NCBI GenBank assembly: GCA_028280635.1
Contig: JANQLM010000043.1
Span: 62,001 to 126,000 of the forward strand
Direction: 5' to 3'
Length of the DNA: 64,000 nucleotides
Source: Halieaceae bacterium
Lineage (GTDB): Bacteria > Pseudomonadota > Gammaproteobacteria > Pseudomonadales > Halieaceae
The notes under the pieces were generated by a model, which was not told the origin of the DNA, ran no database searches, and was given only the letters and a program-made list of their open reading frames with translations. Below are positions 1 to 8,094 of this stretch, in pieces. The position numbers were made by a program, and so were the translations under genes. Position 1 is the stretch's first letter. The number at the start of each line of letters is the position of its first letter.

Positions 1-432
1 GCCACGGGCCTGCTCGGCGAGGGCGTCAGCCGGCCGCACCCAGCGGTGCTCGGCGATCTCGCCCCCGTCGACCACCACATCCTGTTCTTCGTGCAGCAAC
101 CCCAAATAAAACCAGGTGGCAAAGCGCTTCTTCGCCCCCTTGGGTGTGGTCCAGTGGGAAATGTAGTGCAGGGCCTCGGCGGTTATTTCCAGGCCGGTTT
201 CCTCGCGGGTCTCACGGATAGCGGCGGCGAGCGCGGTCGCCTCTGGCTCGGCATCAAAATCCCCGTCGGCGGGATCAACCCGTCCGCCCGGGAACACCCA
301 CATGCCACCCATGTGGCGCACGTCCTGTGAACGTCGAACCATCAGCACTTCGAGCGGGGCATCGTCGCCGCGCACCAGTACCACGGTGGCCGAGGGATAG
401 GCCGGCGTTACTTCCGGGGAGTTGAATTCCAA
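1..432 (-). CDS. NUDIX hydrolase (3' end missing, runs off the window)
   Basis: The minus strand reads through to base 1, giving about 144 N-terminal residues. They contain a Nudix box with an insertion: MWVFPGGRVDP, then REXXEEXGL (RETREETGLEI). NUDIX enzymes hydrolyse nucleoside diphosphates linked to another moiety. The insertion between the GG and the REXXEE part resembles the NUDT19/CoA-diphosphatase-like branch (family knowledge). No ATG fits. I chose a TTG start at 432-430 because AGGAG lies seven bases upstream. The ORF track misses this gene because it is open at the window edge. The substrate is unknown. Confidence 0.8.
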   Translation of the reverse strand, partial: MEFNSPEVTPAYPSATVVLVRGDDAPLEVLMVRRSQDVRHMGGMWVFPGGRVDPADGDFDAEPEATALAAAIRETREETGLEITAEALHYISHWTTPKGAKKRFATWFYLGLLHEEQDVVVDGGEIAEHRWVRPADALAEQARG

Positions 433-466
433 GCGCGGGCTCCTGACGGGCTGTGCACAGAGCCTA

Positions 467-1021
467 TCAGGAAGCCTCGGCGTTTAGCGAGTCGGTCGGC
501 AGGTCCAGCAGGTCGTCGTCGGACAGGCTCCGGAAATCCAGCGGCCACTCGCGGATCTTCATTTCGCCGCGGGGGGTACGCAGGGTCATAAACAGGTCGC
601 CGTACTGCATCGGCTCACCCTGGCTATTGGGCACCGCGACCTGGCCAATCTCCTCGCCACGCTTGCGGTCGCGCACGTTCATATAGCCTTCCCCGGGCTC
701 CTGCTCCCAGCGTTCCCACCACTGCATGATGGAAATCATCACCGGCAACAGGTCGCGGCCCTTCTCGGTGAGCTGGTAGGCGTAGCGACGACCACCTTCC
801 TGCAAGGGCACTTTCTCGATCACCCCGGCGTCCGTCAGCGTGCGCAGCCGCTCGGTGAGGATATTGCGGGATATTCCGAGGCTGTCACGCAGTTGCTCAA
901 AACGGCGACGGCCACCGCCCACGAAGAAATCGCGCACGATCAGCATGCTCCACCATTCGCCAATCACATCCATGGCCTGGGCCAGGGAGCACGCCATGTC
1001 ACTGAAGGATTTCTTGACCAT
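467..1021 (-). CDS. HxlR-family winged-helix transcriptional regulator
   Basis: 184 residues. The N-terminal half is a typical HxlR/MarR-like winged helix: a Cys near residue 11 (MACSLAQAMDVIGEWWSMLIVRDF), the recognition-helix region ISRNILTERLRTL, and a wing with GGRRYAYQLTEKGRDLLPV. HxlR proteins are dimeric repressors, often sensing electrophiles or quinones. The C-terminal tail of about 75 residues is longer than in minimal family members. The gene is divergent from the small periplasmic protein at 1305, and the gap between them holds repeated AGTTGCATT motifs that are candidate operators. Its stop is about 35 bp from the NUDIX start on the same strand, so the two may be co-transcribed. 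Confidence 0.88.
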   Translation of the reverse strand: MVKKSFSDMACSLAQAMDVIGEWWSMLIVRDFFVGGGRRRFEQLRDSLGISRNILTERLRTLTDAGVIEKVPLQEGGRRYAYQLTEKGRDLLPVMISIMQWWERWEQEPGEGYMNVRDRKRGEEIGQVAVPNSQGEPMQYGDLFMTLRTPRGEMKIREWPLDFRSLSDDDLLDLPTDSLNAEAS

Positions 1022-1179
1022 TGTTCCCGTGTATTTCCATGTTGCCGCGGCGGCCCCATGGCCACGCGAAGTCGTCCTGCTGTACCACGCTTGTTATCTG
1101 ACAGCGATCACGCCTGATCTGGCGGCCCGCTGCCGGTGCGCATAGCGCGCACAATACCGAATTAGACTCCACTTTACAA

Positions 1180-1245
1180 ATTAGTTGCATTATAGAACTT
1201 TGATGATATAGTTGCGTTATGGGATTAGTTGCATTTTAGAACTTT
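1180..1245. promoter_or_regulatory. Repeated AGTTGCATTWTAGAAC motif, candidate HxlR operator
   Basis: Two near-identical 22-bp direct repeats, ATTAGTTGCATTATAGAAC and ATTAGTTGCATTTTAGAAC each followed by TTT, lie at 1180-1201 and 1224-1245. A degenerate third core (TAGTTGCGTTAT) lies between them. The cluster is in the divergent intergenic space between the HxlR gene and the periplasmic-protein gene. Autoregulation is inference. Confidence 0.5.
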
Positions 1246-1304
1246 TTGCGTCTGACCAGCACCTCATCCCGGTCCATAGTGATGACTTATTGGGGGATTT
1301 ACCC

Positions 1305-1673
1305 ATGAATAAACGTGCACTTCTCAGTTTTCCCTTCCTGATCGCGGCCAGTGCGGCCACCCTGTTTTCTGCCGGTGCGGCTCGCGCCGACCTGGTACCC
1401 GATGAGCAGGCCCATCGCGCCTGCCTGGAGCGGATCGACACAGTGAACCACCGCCAGGGCCTGAGGCTTAAGGACGGCGAGACCTATGCCGCGCCACAGT
1501 CCTCCGCTGACCGCTACCGCTACTACCTGAACCTGGAATCACGCGGTGACAACCCGCAGACCTACCGGGTGGAATGCGAGGCCCGCAAGGTCGGCAAGGT
1601 GACCTACTTCGCCATTGAAGAAGGCCGCTGGCACTACCAGGCAGAACCGGCCAGCGCCGTAGCCACTCGCTAG
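1305..1673 (+). CDS. Small secreted protein of unknown function
   Basis: The ORF track begins at 1212, but the ATG at 1305 starts a clear Sec signal peptide (MNKRALLSFPFLIAASAATLFSAGAARA, cleavage after ARA) and has a GGGGGA ribosome site about eight bases upstream. The mature part is about 95 residues, with two cysteines (one in ACLERI, one in VECEARKV) that could form a disulfide. I recognise no family. Because the gene shares its upstream region with the HxlR regulator, it is probably a target of that regulator. Confidence 0.7.
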   Translation: MNKRALLSFPFLIAASAATLFSAGAARADLVPDEQAHRACLERIDTVNHRQGLRLKDGETYAAPQSSADRYRYYLNLESRGDNPQTYRVECEARKVGKVTYFAIEEGRWHYQAEPASAVATR

Positions 1674-1745
1674 GCCTCTACGCCCGCAACCTTTCGTCCT
1701 ACCTGCCGGGGGCGGCACTGCCAAACCCGGCATTTTTACGCCCGG

Positions 1746-2201
1746 CTAGGGGAAGAAGCGCGAAATGGTGTCGACCACGCAGGCCGGGCGGTCGCTGCCT
1801 TCTATTTCCACGGTCACCCGCACCACCACCTGCACACCGCCCTTCACCTCTTCGGCGCTGATAACCTCGCCGCTGCCGCGCAGGCGGCTGCCCACCGGCA
1901 CCGGCGCGGGAAAGCGCACCTTTTCGCAACCGTAGTTCACGCCCATGGACGTGTTCTCGACCGTGAGCAGGTCCGGCAGGAACAGGTTGGCCAGCGACAG
2001 GGTCAGGTAGCCGTGGGCGATGGTAGCGCCGAAGGGCCCATCTTTGGCCCGCTCGGGGTCCACGTGGATCCACTGGTGATCACCGGTGGCCTCGGCGAAC
2101 TGGTTGATGCGCTCCTGGGTGATCTCCAGCCAGTCGCTGGGGCCCAGGGTGGTTCCGGGGGCCGCGAGCAGTGCGGCCGGGTTTTCATAGACTGTGCTCA
2201 C
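1746..2201 (-). CDS. MaoC-like (R)-specific enoyl-CoA hydratase / acyl dehydratase
   Basis: A hot-dog-fold protein of about 151 residues. The hydratase-2 motif is visible as FAEATGDHQWIHVDPERA...GPFGATIAHGYLTLSL, where Asp and His of the D-x4-H pattern are the expected catalytic pair. Such proteins hydrate trans-2-enoyl-CoA or act as acyl dehydratases. The ORF track starts at the ATG at 2213, which has no ribosome site. The GTG at 2201 has GGAGG five bases upstream, so I prefer it. The gene is monocistronic, and the A+T-rich gap to 2435 is shared with the divergent RND operon. Confidence 0.88.
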   Translation of the reverse strand: MSTVYENPAALLAAPGTTLGPSDWLEITQERINQFAEATGDHQWIHVDPERAKDGPFGATIAHGYLTLSLANLFLPDLLTVENTSMGVNYGCEKVRFPAPVPVGSRLRGSGEVISAEEVKGGVQVVVRVTVEIEGSDRPACVVDTISRFFP

Positions 2202-2388
2202 GCGCACCTCCATCGCAGTTAAGTTATTAATTTAGCTGGTTTTTTAATAGCAGTGCAGCTACACACCCCAGCCCATCTCGGACGGTACAGATAGTCAATC
2301 ACGAGTACTGTTTAGTGCTGCCGGAAGTCAGCGCCAGCCTGCTCAGAACAAATTTTTCTAAAAATCGGCTTGCGCCAGCCTGCTGATG

Positions 2389-2414
2389 TAGTGTTATAGT
2401 TTCGTATAACACTA
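2389..2414. promoter_or_regulatory. Perfect inverted repeat, candidate repressor operator for the first RND operon
   Basis: TAGTGTTATA, six bases (GTTTCG), TATAACACTA is a perfect 10-bp inverted repeat ending 21 bases before the permease ATG. Its size and position suit a TetR/AcrR-type operator. No tetR-like gene lies beside it. Confidence 0.6.
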
Positions 2415-2434
2415 AACAAACCTTAACAAACGCC

Positions 2435-5400
2435 ATGCCATCGCCGGACTTCAGTAAACCACACTACCTGGTCGATACCTTCACCCGTCATCGGCTGGCC
2501 TCCAACCTGCTGATGATCATGCTGATCCTGGCGGGCATCTGGGGCATTCGCCAGCTCACTGTGCAGCTCAACCCGACCCAGGACAATCACGAGGTCAGCG
2601 TGGAGGTGGTGTGGCCGGGCGCCAGCGCCGAGGACGTGGAACGGCTTGTCACCCAGCCCATCGAGTACCAGTTGCGCTCACTGACCCGCCTCAACAAGCT
2701 CACGTCCTCCACCGCCGATGGCAGCACCACGGTGGAGGTGGGCTTCGACAAGGGCACCGACATGATTGAGGCCCTGGACCGGGTCAAACAGGCCGTGGCC
2801 CAGGTGCGCGACCTGCCGGTGGATATTGAGCCGCCGATCATCCAGCGCGTGCAGTGGCTGGACACGATCGCCGCGATCCTGATTTCCAGCGAGGGCAGCG
2901 TGGAAGAACTGGTGCCTATTGCCCGCGAGATTGAACGCGATCTACTGGCTCGCGGCGTCGACAAGGTGGAGTTTCGCGGCGTACCGGAAGAAGAGATTGC
3001 CATCCAGGTCGATAGCAAGACCCTGTTTGAGCTAGGTGTTCCCCTGTCGGCCATCGCCGCCAGCGTTCTTGACTCCAGCACCGACGTGCCGGCCGGGAAC
3101 GCGGGCGGTGGCCAACTCCAGCGTAAGCTGCGCAGCCTGGATCAGCGCCGCACCGCCGAGGAGTTTGAGCAACTGCCGGTGCGCTTCAGTGACGAGGGCG
3201 CGCTGCTGCGCCTCGGCGACGTGGCAGATGTGGAACGGCGCCAGAAAGACGACCAGCGCATGGTGCAGTATGAAAGCCGCCCCGCCATCATGATTCGCCT
3301 GCGCCGTGGCATCGGCTCCGACACCCTCGACGCCGCCGATATCCTGTATGCCTGGGAAGCGGACAATGCCCAGGCCCTGGCCGAGCGCGGCGTAAAAGCC
3401 ACCATCTGGCTGGAAGCCTGGCGCTTCGCCTACAACCAGATTTCCCTGGTGTTCATGAATGGGATCGGCGGCCTGCTGCTGGTGATCGGTACCCTGTTCC
3501 TGTTCCTCAACGGCCGGGCGGCCTTCTGGGTCACGGTCGGTATCCCGGTGTCTTTCCTGGGGGCGCTGGCGGTGTTTTACGGCTTCGGCGGTAGCATCAA
3601 CTTCATCAGTATGATTGGCGTGGTGATGGCGCTGGGTATTGTGGTGGACGACGCCATCGTGGTGGGCGAACACTCCCTGGCCCTATACCAGAAGGGCCAC
3701 GGACCCGTGGACTCTGCCGCCCAGGGCGCCCAGCGCATGTTCGCGCCCGTGATGGCCTCGTCGCTGACCACCCTGGCCGCCTTCATACCGCTGCTGGCCA
3801 TCAACGAACCTTTTATTCGCGAGATTCCGCTGCTGATGGTGTGCGTGATCATCGCCTCCCTGGTGGAATGCTTCCTGATTATGCCCGGCCACCTGCGCCA
3901 CAGCTTCAGCGCCATGGAGCACGAAGAGCCCTCGCGCCTGCGGCGCGGGTTTGACAGCCGCTTCGACCACTTTCGCCAGAATCTCTACCTGCCGACGCTG
4001 CGCACCGCACTCGGGAACCGCCGCTCGGTGCTGGCCATCGCCTTGTTCGGCTTTCTGATCGCCATCAGCCTGCTGGCCACTGGCCGCGTGAAGCCGGACC
4101 TCAACGTCAATATCGACTTCGAGTTTGCCGACGCCTACATGCAATTCGCCGCCGGCACCACGGAATACCAGCAGGACGAGTGGCTGAAGACCATGGCCCA
4201 GGCCGCGGAGGAAACCGACCGCGAGCTGGGTGGCGGCCTGATCGTGACCCACGTGATCAACCGCAACTACGCCTACCTCGACGAGTCTCCCAAGCAGGGC
4301 AGCCAGTACGCCACCCTGTGGGTAGAGCTAATCTCACCCGAGCAGCGCAAGGTTACCCTGGATGAGTTCATCTCTGCCTGGCAGGCGCGCCTGCCGGAAA
4401 ACCCCTACGTGGAACGCCTGCGCATCGGCTCCGGAGACGGCAACTGGCCGGACGTGCAGCTCTACTTCTCCGGCGACAATACCCAGGAGCTGAAAGCCGC
4501 CGCCGAGGAACTGGCCGGCAAGCTGGCCACCTACCCCGGCGTGCTCAGTGCCTACGACGACCTGCCCTACGGCAAGGAACAGTGGATCATCAACCTGAAC
4601 ACCGAAGGCCGCAGCCTGGGCCTGACCAGCGCCGAGGTAGGCCGCCAGCTACGGGCCGCCTTCGAGAGCCACCGGGTGCAGCTTTTTACGGAAAACGACG
4701 CCGAACTGGAGGTGAACGTCAGCCTGCCGGAGGAAGAGCGCAACCGGCTGGATACCCTGTACAGCCTGCCGATCACTACTCCCTCCGGTGAAGTGATGCC
4801 GCTGCCGGCGGTGGCCGATGTCAGCAGCCGCCGCGGCATCGACCGCATCCAGCACCGGGATGCCAGGAAGGCGGTGAACGTGTACGCCTACGTGGACAAG
4901 AAGATCAATACCTCCATGGCCATCATCGAGGACCTGGAGAAGTCGGTGATCCCCGGTATCCTGCAGAAATACGACGTCAGCTACGGCCTGGGGGAAGGTT
5001 CGGCGGAAGAAGCCAAGATCCTCGGCGACATGATGCTGGGAGCGGTGATCGGCCTGCTGCTGATCTACCTGATTCTGGCCTGGATCTTCGCCTCCTGGAG
5101 CTGGCCGCTGGCGGTCATGGCGGCCATCCCCCTGGGCCTCACCGGCGCTCTGGGCGGCCTCTACCTGCTGGGGCTGAACCTCGGCGCCCTGGCCATCATG
5201 GGCGTGTTTACCCTGACCGGGGTGATTGTGAATGACTCCATCATCCTGATCACTTCCTACCGGGAAGCTCGCGAGCGCGGCCTGGATGCCCATGCCGCGC
5301 TGGAAGAAGCCTGCAGCCAGCGCCTGCGCCCGGTGATCCTGACGTCACTCACCACCACCTTTGGCCTGGGCCCGCTGATGCTGGAAAGCTCGCCCATGGG

Positions 5401-5557
5401 CGAAGTGATGGTGCCGCTGGCCGTAGTGATCTGCTTTGGCCTGCTCTACGGCACCACCCTGATCCTGTTTGTTATTCCCACCATCCTGTCTGTACTGGAG
5501 CAACTGGCTCCGATGCGTCGCGAAGGAGTTCACGATGAAGTTCAATATGCGTCTTAA
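2435..5557 (+). CDS. RND efflux transporter permease (HAE1/AcrB-like)
   Basis: 1,040 residues, the usual RND length. It has an N-terminal membrane helix (NLLMIMLILAGIWGI), two large periplasmic loops and two clusters of membrane segments. The proton-relay motif GIVVDDAIVVGEH is intact, and the second-half counterpart GVIVNDSIILITSYREARERG is present. It would export substrates in a tripartite complex with the adaptor encoded next (overlap 23 bp) and an outer-membrane channel encoded elsewhere. Permease before adaptor is the less common gene order. No obvious Shine-Dalgarno precedes the ATG. The substrate is unknown. Confidence 0.93.
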   Translation: MPSPDFSKPHYLVDTFTRHRLASNLLMIMLILAGIWGIRQLTVQLNPTQDNHEVSVEVVWPGASAEDVERLVTQPIEYQLRSLTRLNKLTSSTADGSTTVEVGFDKGTDMIEALDRVKQAVAQVRDLPVDIEPPIIQRVQWLDTIAAILISSEGSVEELVPIAREIERDLLARGVDKVEFRGVPEEEIAIQVDSKTLFELGVPLSAIAASVLDSSTDVPAGNAGGGQLQRKLRSLDQRRTAEEFEQLPVRFSDEGALLRLGDVADVERRQKDDQRMVQYESRPAIMIRLRRGIGSDTLDAADILYAWEADNAQALAERGVKATIWLEAWRFAYNQISLVFMNGIGGLLLVIGTLFLFLNGRAAFWVTVGIPVSFLGALAVFYGFGGSINFISMIGVVMALGIVVDDAIVVGEHSLALYQKGHGPVDSAAQGAQRMFAPVMASSLTTLAAFIPLLAINEPFIREIPLLMVCVIIASLVECFLIMPGHLRHSFSAMEHEEPSRLRRGFDSRFDHFRQNLYLPTLRTALGNRRSVLAIALFGFLIAISLLATGRVKPDLNVNIDFEFADAYMQFAAGTTEYQQDEWLKTMAQAAEETDRELGGGLIVTHVINRNYAYLDESPKQGSQYATLWVELISPEQRKVTLDEFISAWQARLPENPYVERLRIGSGDGNWPDVQLYFSGDNTQELKAAAEELAGKLATYPGVLSAYDDLPYGKEQWIINLNTEGRSLGLTSAEVGRQLRAAFESHRVQLFTENDAELEVNVSLPEEERNRLDTLYSLPITTPSGEVMPLPAVADVSSRRGIDRIQHRDARKAVNVYAYVDKKINTSMAIIEDLEKSVIPGILQKYDVSYGLGEGSAEEAKILGDMMLGAVIGLLLIYLILAWIFASWSWPLAVMAAIPLGLTGALGGLYLLGLNLGALAIMGVFTLTGVIVNDSIILITSYREARERGLDAHAALEEACSQRLRPVILTSLTTTFGLGPLMLESSPMGEVMVPLAVVICFGLLYGTTLILFVIPTILSVLEQLAPMRREGVHDEVQYAS

Positions 5558-6791
5558 AAAGCCCTCACGGAAGAACCGTGCGCTGCTGATCGTGGCGGCG
5601 GTGGGGCTGGCGACCACCGGTACCCTGATGGCCACCGCCCCCAACCACGATGCCAATGAGGTGGAGGAAAAGGTCTACCCGGTCACCACCATGCCGGCGG
5701 TGGAAGAAAACCTGGCCCCGGAGCTGCGCCTGTTCGGCCGGGTGGAAACCCCCCGCCACGCCCAACTCACCGCCGCGGTGACCGCCACGGTGAATTCACT
5801 GAACGTCAGCGAAGGCCAGTTGGTGGACAAAGGCGAAGTGCTCATGGCCCTGGACGACGCCGACGAAGAGCTGCGCTTCAAGCAGCGCCAGGCCGACGCC
5901 GCCGAAGCCCGCGCCGCGGTGGACACCCTGCGCCGCCAGCACGAGGTGGACAAGGAAGTGCTCAAGCACATGCAGGAACTGCATGAGCTGACCCTGGCCA
6001 AGCGCAAGCGCCTGGAGAAACTGGAGCAGCAGAACCTGGTGGCCACCGAGCAGTTGGAAGACACCCGCGCCGCAGTAGCGCGCCAGGCCATCCAGCTCGC
6101 GGAGCAAAAGCTCAAGGTGGACAACTACCCGCAACGACTCACCACCGTGGAGGCCGCGCTGGAACGCGCCGAGGCTCTGCTTGCAGAACAGGAGCTGCGC
6201 TTGTCGCGGACCCTCGTGACCGCCCCCTTTCGCGGCCGTGTTTCGCGCATTGAAGCGTCCCCGGGAGACCGTGTGCGTGAGGGAGAAATACTGCTGGAGA
6301 TATACGATACCGCGGCCCTCCAGGTCCGGGTCACCCTTCCAGGCTCCTCGGTAAACCCGATCAAGCAGGCCATGGCCCGCGGCGAGACCATTCATGCCCG
6401 CCTCGATGACGGCAGCTTCCGCGCCATAGAGCTGGACCAGCTGGCAGCGGAAGTGAGCAGCGGACGCTCCGGGGTGGACGGCCTGTTCCGGGTCGGCAGT
6501 GATGAGAGTCTCGAGATCGGCAAGGCCGTGGATATCACCGTGGTGATGCCGGTGCTGGAGCAGGTCACCGGCGTGCCGGTGCAAAGCCTGTACGGCGACG
6601 ATCGCATCTACACCGTGGTAGATGGTCGCCTGAAAGGCGTGCAGGTGCGCACCCTCGGGCGCCGGTTGGACAACAGCGGCCAGATACAGCTTTTGATTCG
6701 CCCGGAGCACAACGGCCTGAAAGGCGACGTGCTCACCACCAGCCTGCCACAGGCCAGCACCGGCCTGAAGGTCAACGTCGTTAACAGCTAG
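5535..6791 (+). CDS. RND periplasmic adaptor (membrane fusion protein)
   Basis: The ATG at 5535 is preceded by AAGGAG at good spacing and lies inside the 3' end of the permease gene, so translation is probably coupled. The ORF-track start at 5469 is too far upstream. The 418-residue protein begins with a basic tail and one membrane anchor (ALLIVAAVGLATTGTLMATA). A lipoyl/barrel-sandwich half follows (NSLNVSEGQLVDKGEVLMALD), then a long coiled-coil hairpin rich in Ala, Glu and Arg, and the second lipoyl half (APFRGRVSRIEASPGDRVREGE). This order is typical of AcrA/MexA-type adaptors. Confidence 0.9.
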   Translation: MKFNMRLKKPSRKNRALLIVAAVGLATTGTLMATAPNHDANEVEEKVYPVTTMPAVEENLAPELRLFGRVETPRHAQLTAAVTATVNSLNVSEGQLVDKGEVLMALDDADEELRFKQRQADAAEARAAVDTLRRQHEVDKEVLKHMQELHELTLAKRKRLEKLEQQNLVATEQLEDTRAAVARQAIQLAEQKLKVDNYPQRLTTVEAALERAEALLAEQELRLSRTLVTAPFRGRVSRIEASPGDRVREGEILLEIYDTAALQVRVTLPGSSVNPIKQAMARGETIHARLDDGSFRAIELDQLAAEVSSGRSGVDGLFRVGSDESLEIGKAVDITVVMPVLEQVTGVPVQSLYGDDRIYTVVDGRLKGVQVRTLGRRLDNSGQIQLLIRPEHNGLKGDVLTTSLPQASTGLKVNVVNS

Positions 6792-6800
6792 CCGCCAATC

Positions 6801-6870
6801 CCCGCCGTTTTATCAGGCGGGCAGGCCTTGCCGGTGATCCCCCTCACTGGTTGGGGTTCCCCTGCCCGCC
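6801..6870 (+). terminator. Strong hairpins after the first RND operon, possible terminator
   Basis: GGCGGGCAGG (6816-6825) pairs perfectly with CCTGCCCGCC (6861-6870) and is followed by a pyrimidine stretch without a real T-run. CCCGCC at 6801-6806 can instead pair with GGCGGG at 6816-6821, so the two stems exclude each other. Confidence 0.4.
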
Positions 6871-7015
6871 TTCCTTCTGCCTGCACCATGGTCCGGCCCG
6901 ACACATCTAGGTAAAAAACCGGGACAAAGCACCCCGTTTTGCCCACGAATGCTGAATTTTGGGCTACCTTATGCAGCAGCAATCTTGCACTCAAAAAAGA
7001 AAATAAGGGGTAACC

Positions 7016-7837
7016 ATGCCGGAAAATATCGACATCCAGGCGCTGTTCAACGACTACGTGCTGCCCTGGGGCATCAACATCGGCCTTGCGCTGATCATCT
7101 TCATCCTTGGTCGCATGGTGGTGTCCGCGGTGGTGGGCCTGGTGCGCAAACTGATGATTCGCGGCGGCATAGACGAGATGCTGGTGGGTTTCGTGACCTC
7201 CATCCTGCGCTGGGTGCTGTTGCTGTTCGTGATTGTCGCGGCCCTCGACCAGCTCGGCGTCAACACCACGTCACTGGTTGCCCTGCTGGGTGCCGCCGGC
7301 CTGGCCATCGGCCTGTCGCTGCAGAGCTCGCTGTCCAACTTTGCCGCCGGCGTGATGTTAATCGTGTTCCGCCCCTTCCAGAAGGGTGACTTCGTGGACA
7401 TCGCCGGCACCACCGGCGCCGTGGAAGCCATCGGTATTTTCACCACCACCCTGGTCACCCCTGACAACAAGGTGACCATCGTGCCCAACGGCGGCATCTA
7501 CGCCAGCACGATTACCAACTTCTCGGCCCGCGATACGCGCCGGGTGGATATGGTGTTTGGGGTGTCCTACGAGGACGACATCCGCGTGGTGCGCAAGACC
7601 CTCGAGGACATCATCGCCGCCGACGACCGGGTGCTGGCCGACCCCGCCCCTACGATCGAGGTGGGCGAGCTTGCGGATTCCAGCGTGAACTTCATCGTTC
7701 GCCCCTGGGTAAAGTCCTCCGACTACTGGCAGGTGCTGTGGGACACCCACGCGACGGTCAAACTGCGCTTTGACGAGGCCGGCATTTCCATCCCCTACCC
7801 ACAGATGGACGTGCACTTCGACAAGAGCGACGACTAA
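7016..7837 (+). CDS. mscS: Small-conductance mechanosensitive channel, MscS family
   Basis: 273 residues, close to E. coli MscS (286). Three N-terminal membrane helices end in the pore helix, with its Ala/Gly-rich pattern SLVALLGAAGLAIGLSLQSSLSNFAAGVMLI. The conserved beta domain (FRPFQKGDFVDIAGTTGAVEAIGIFTTTLVTPDNKVTIVPNG) and the C-terminal alpha/beta cage domain follow. The channel opens under membrane tension to release solutes in hypo-osmotic shock. AAGGGG lies upstream at suitable spacing. It stands alone between the two RND systems. The symbol is by family, since paralogs outside the window cannot be excluded. Confidence 0.92.
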   Translation: MPENIDIQALFNDYVLPWGINIGLALIIFILGRMVVSAVVGLVRKLMIRGGIDEMLVGFVTSILRWVLLLFVIVAALDQLGVNTTSLVALLGAAGLAIGLSLQSSLSNFAAGVMLIVFRPFQKGDFVDIAGTTGAVEAIGIFTTTLVTPDNKVTIVPNGGIYASTITNFSARDTRRVDMVFGVSYEDDIRVVRKTLEDIIAADDRVLADPAPTIEVGELADSSVNFIVRPWVKSSDYWQVLWDTHATVKLRFDEAGISIPYPQMDVHFDKSDD

Positions 7838-7841
7838 GCGC

Positions 7842-7869
7842 GGCGCGGCCGCAGCACGGCGGCCGCGCC
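7842..7869 (+). terminator. GC-rich hairpin after mscS
   Basis: GGCGCGGCCGC, six-base loop, GCGGCCGCGCC: a perfect 11-bp stem four bases after the mscS stop. No T-tract follows, so it may only stabilise the 3' end. Confidence 0.5.
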
Positions 7870-7969
7870 CTCCTTGCGAGGGCGGGCGGACAGGCCCACC
7901 CTTTGACCCAGTTCACGCATTTACAAACCTTTAGTCTTATTACCCAAATTTAATCTCTCACGGGCCGCG

Positions 7970-7991
7970 AGACGTAATAAAATCAACGTCT
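7970..7991. promoter_or_regulatory. Inverted repeat upstream of the second RND operon
   Basis: AGACGT, ten bases, ACGTCT, about 100 bp upstream of the adaptor start in the A+T-rich gap. It could be an operator. The arms are short, so chance is possible. Confidence 0.3.
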
Positions 7992-8094
7992 TGCAGATCA
8001 TTGCGCGCCCGCGTCTCCCGACTGAACAGAGTTTCGGGCCGGTGAGGCTCGAAAACAGGAATTTGGAAAAGGGCTGATAGAAAGGGCTGGAGCT

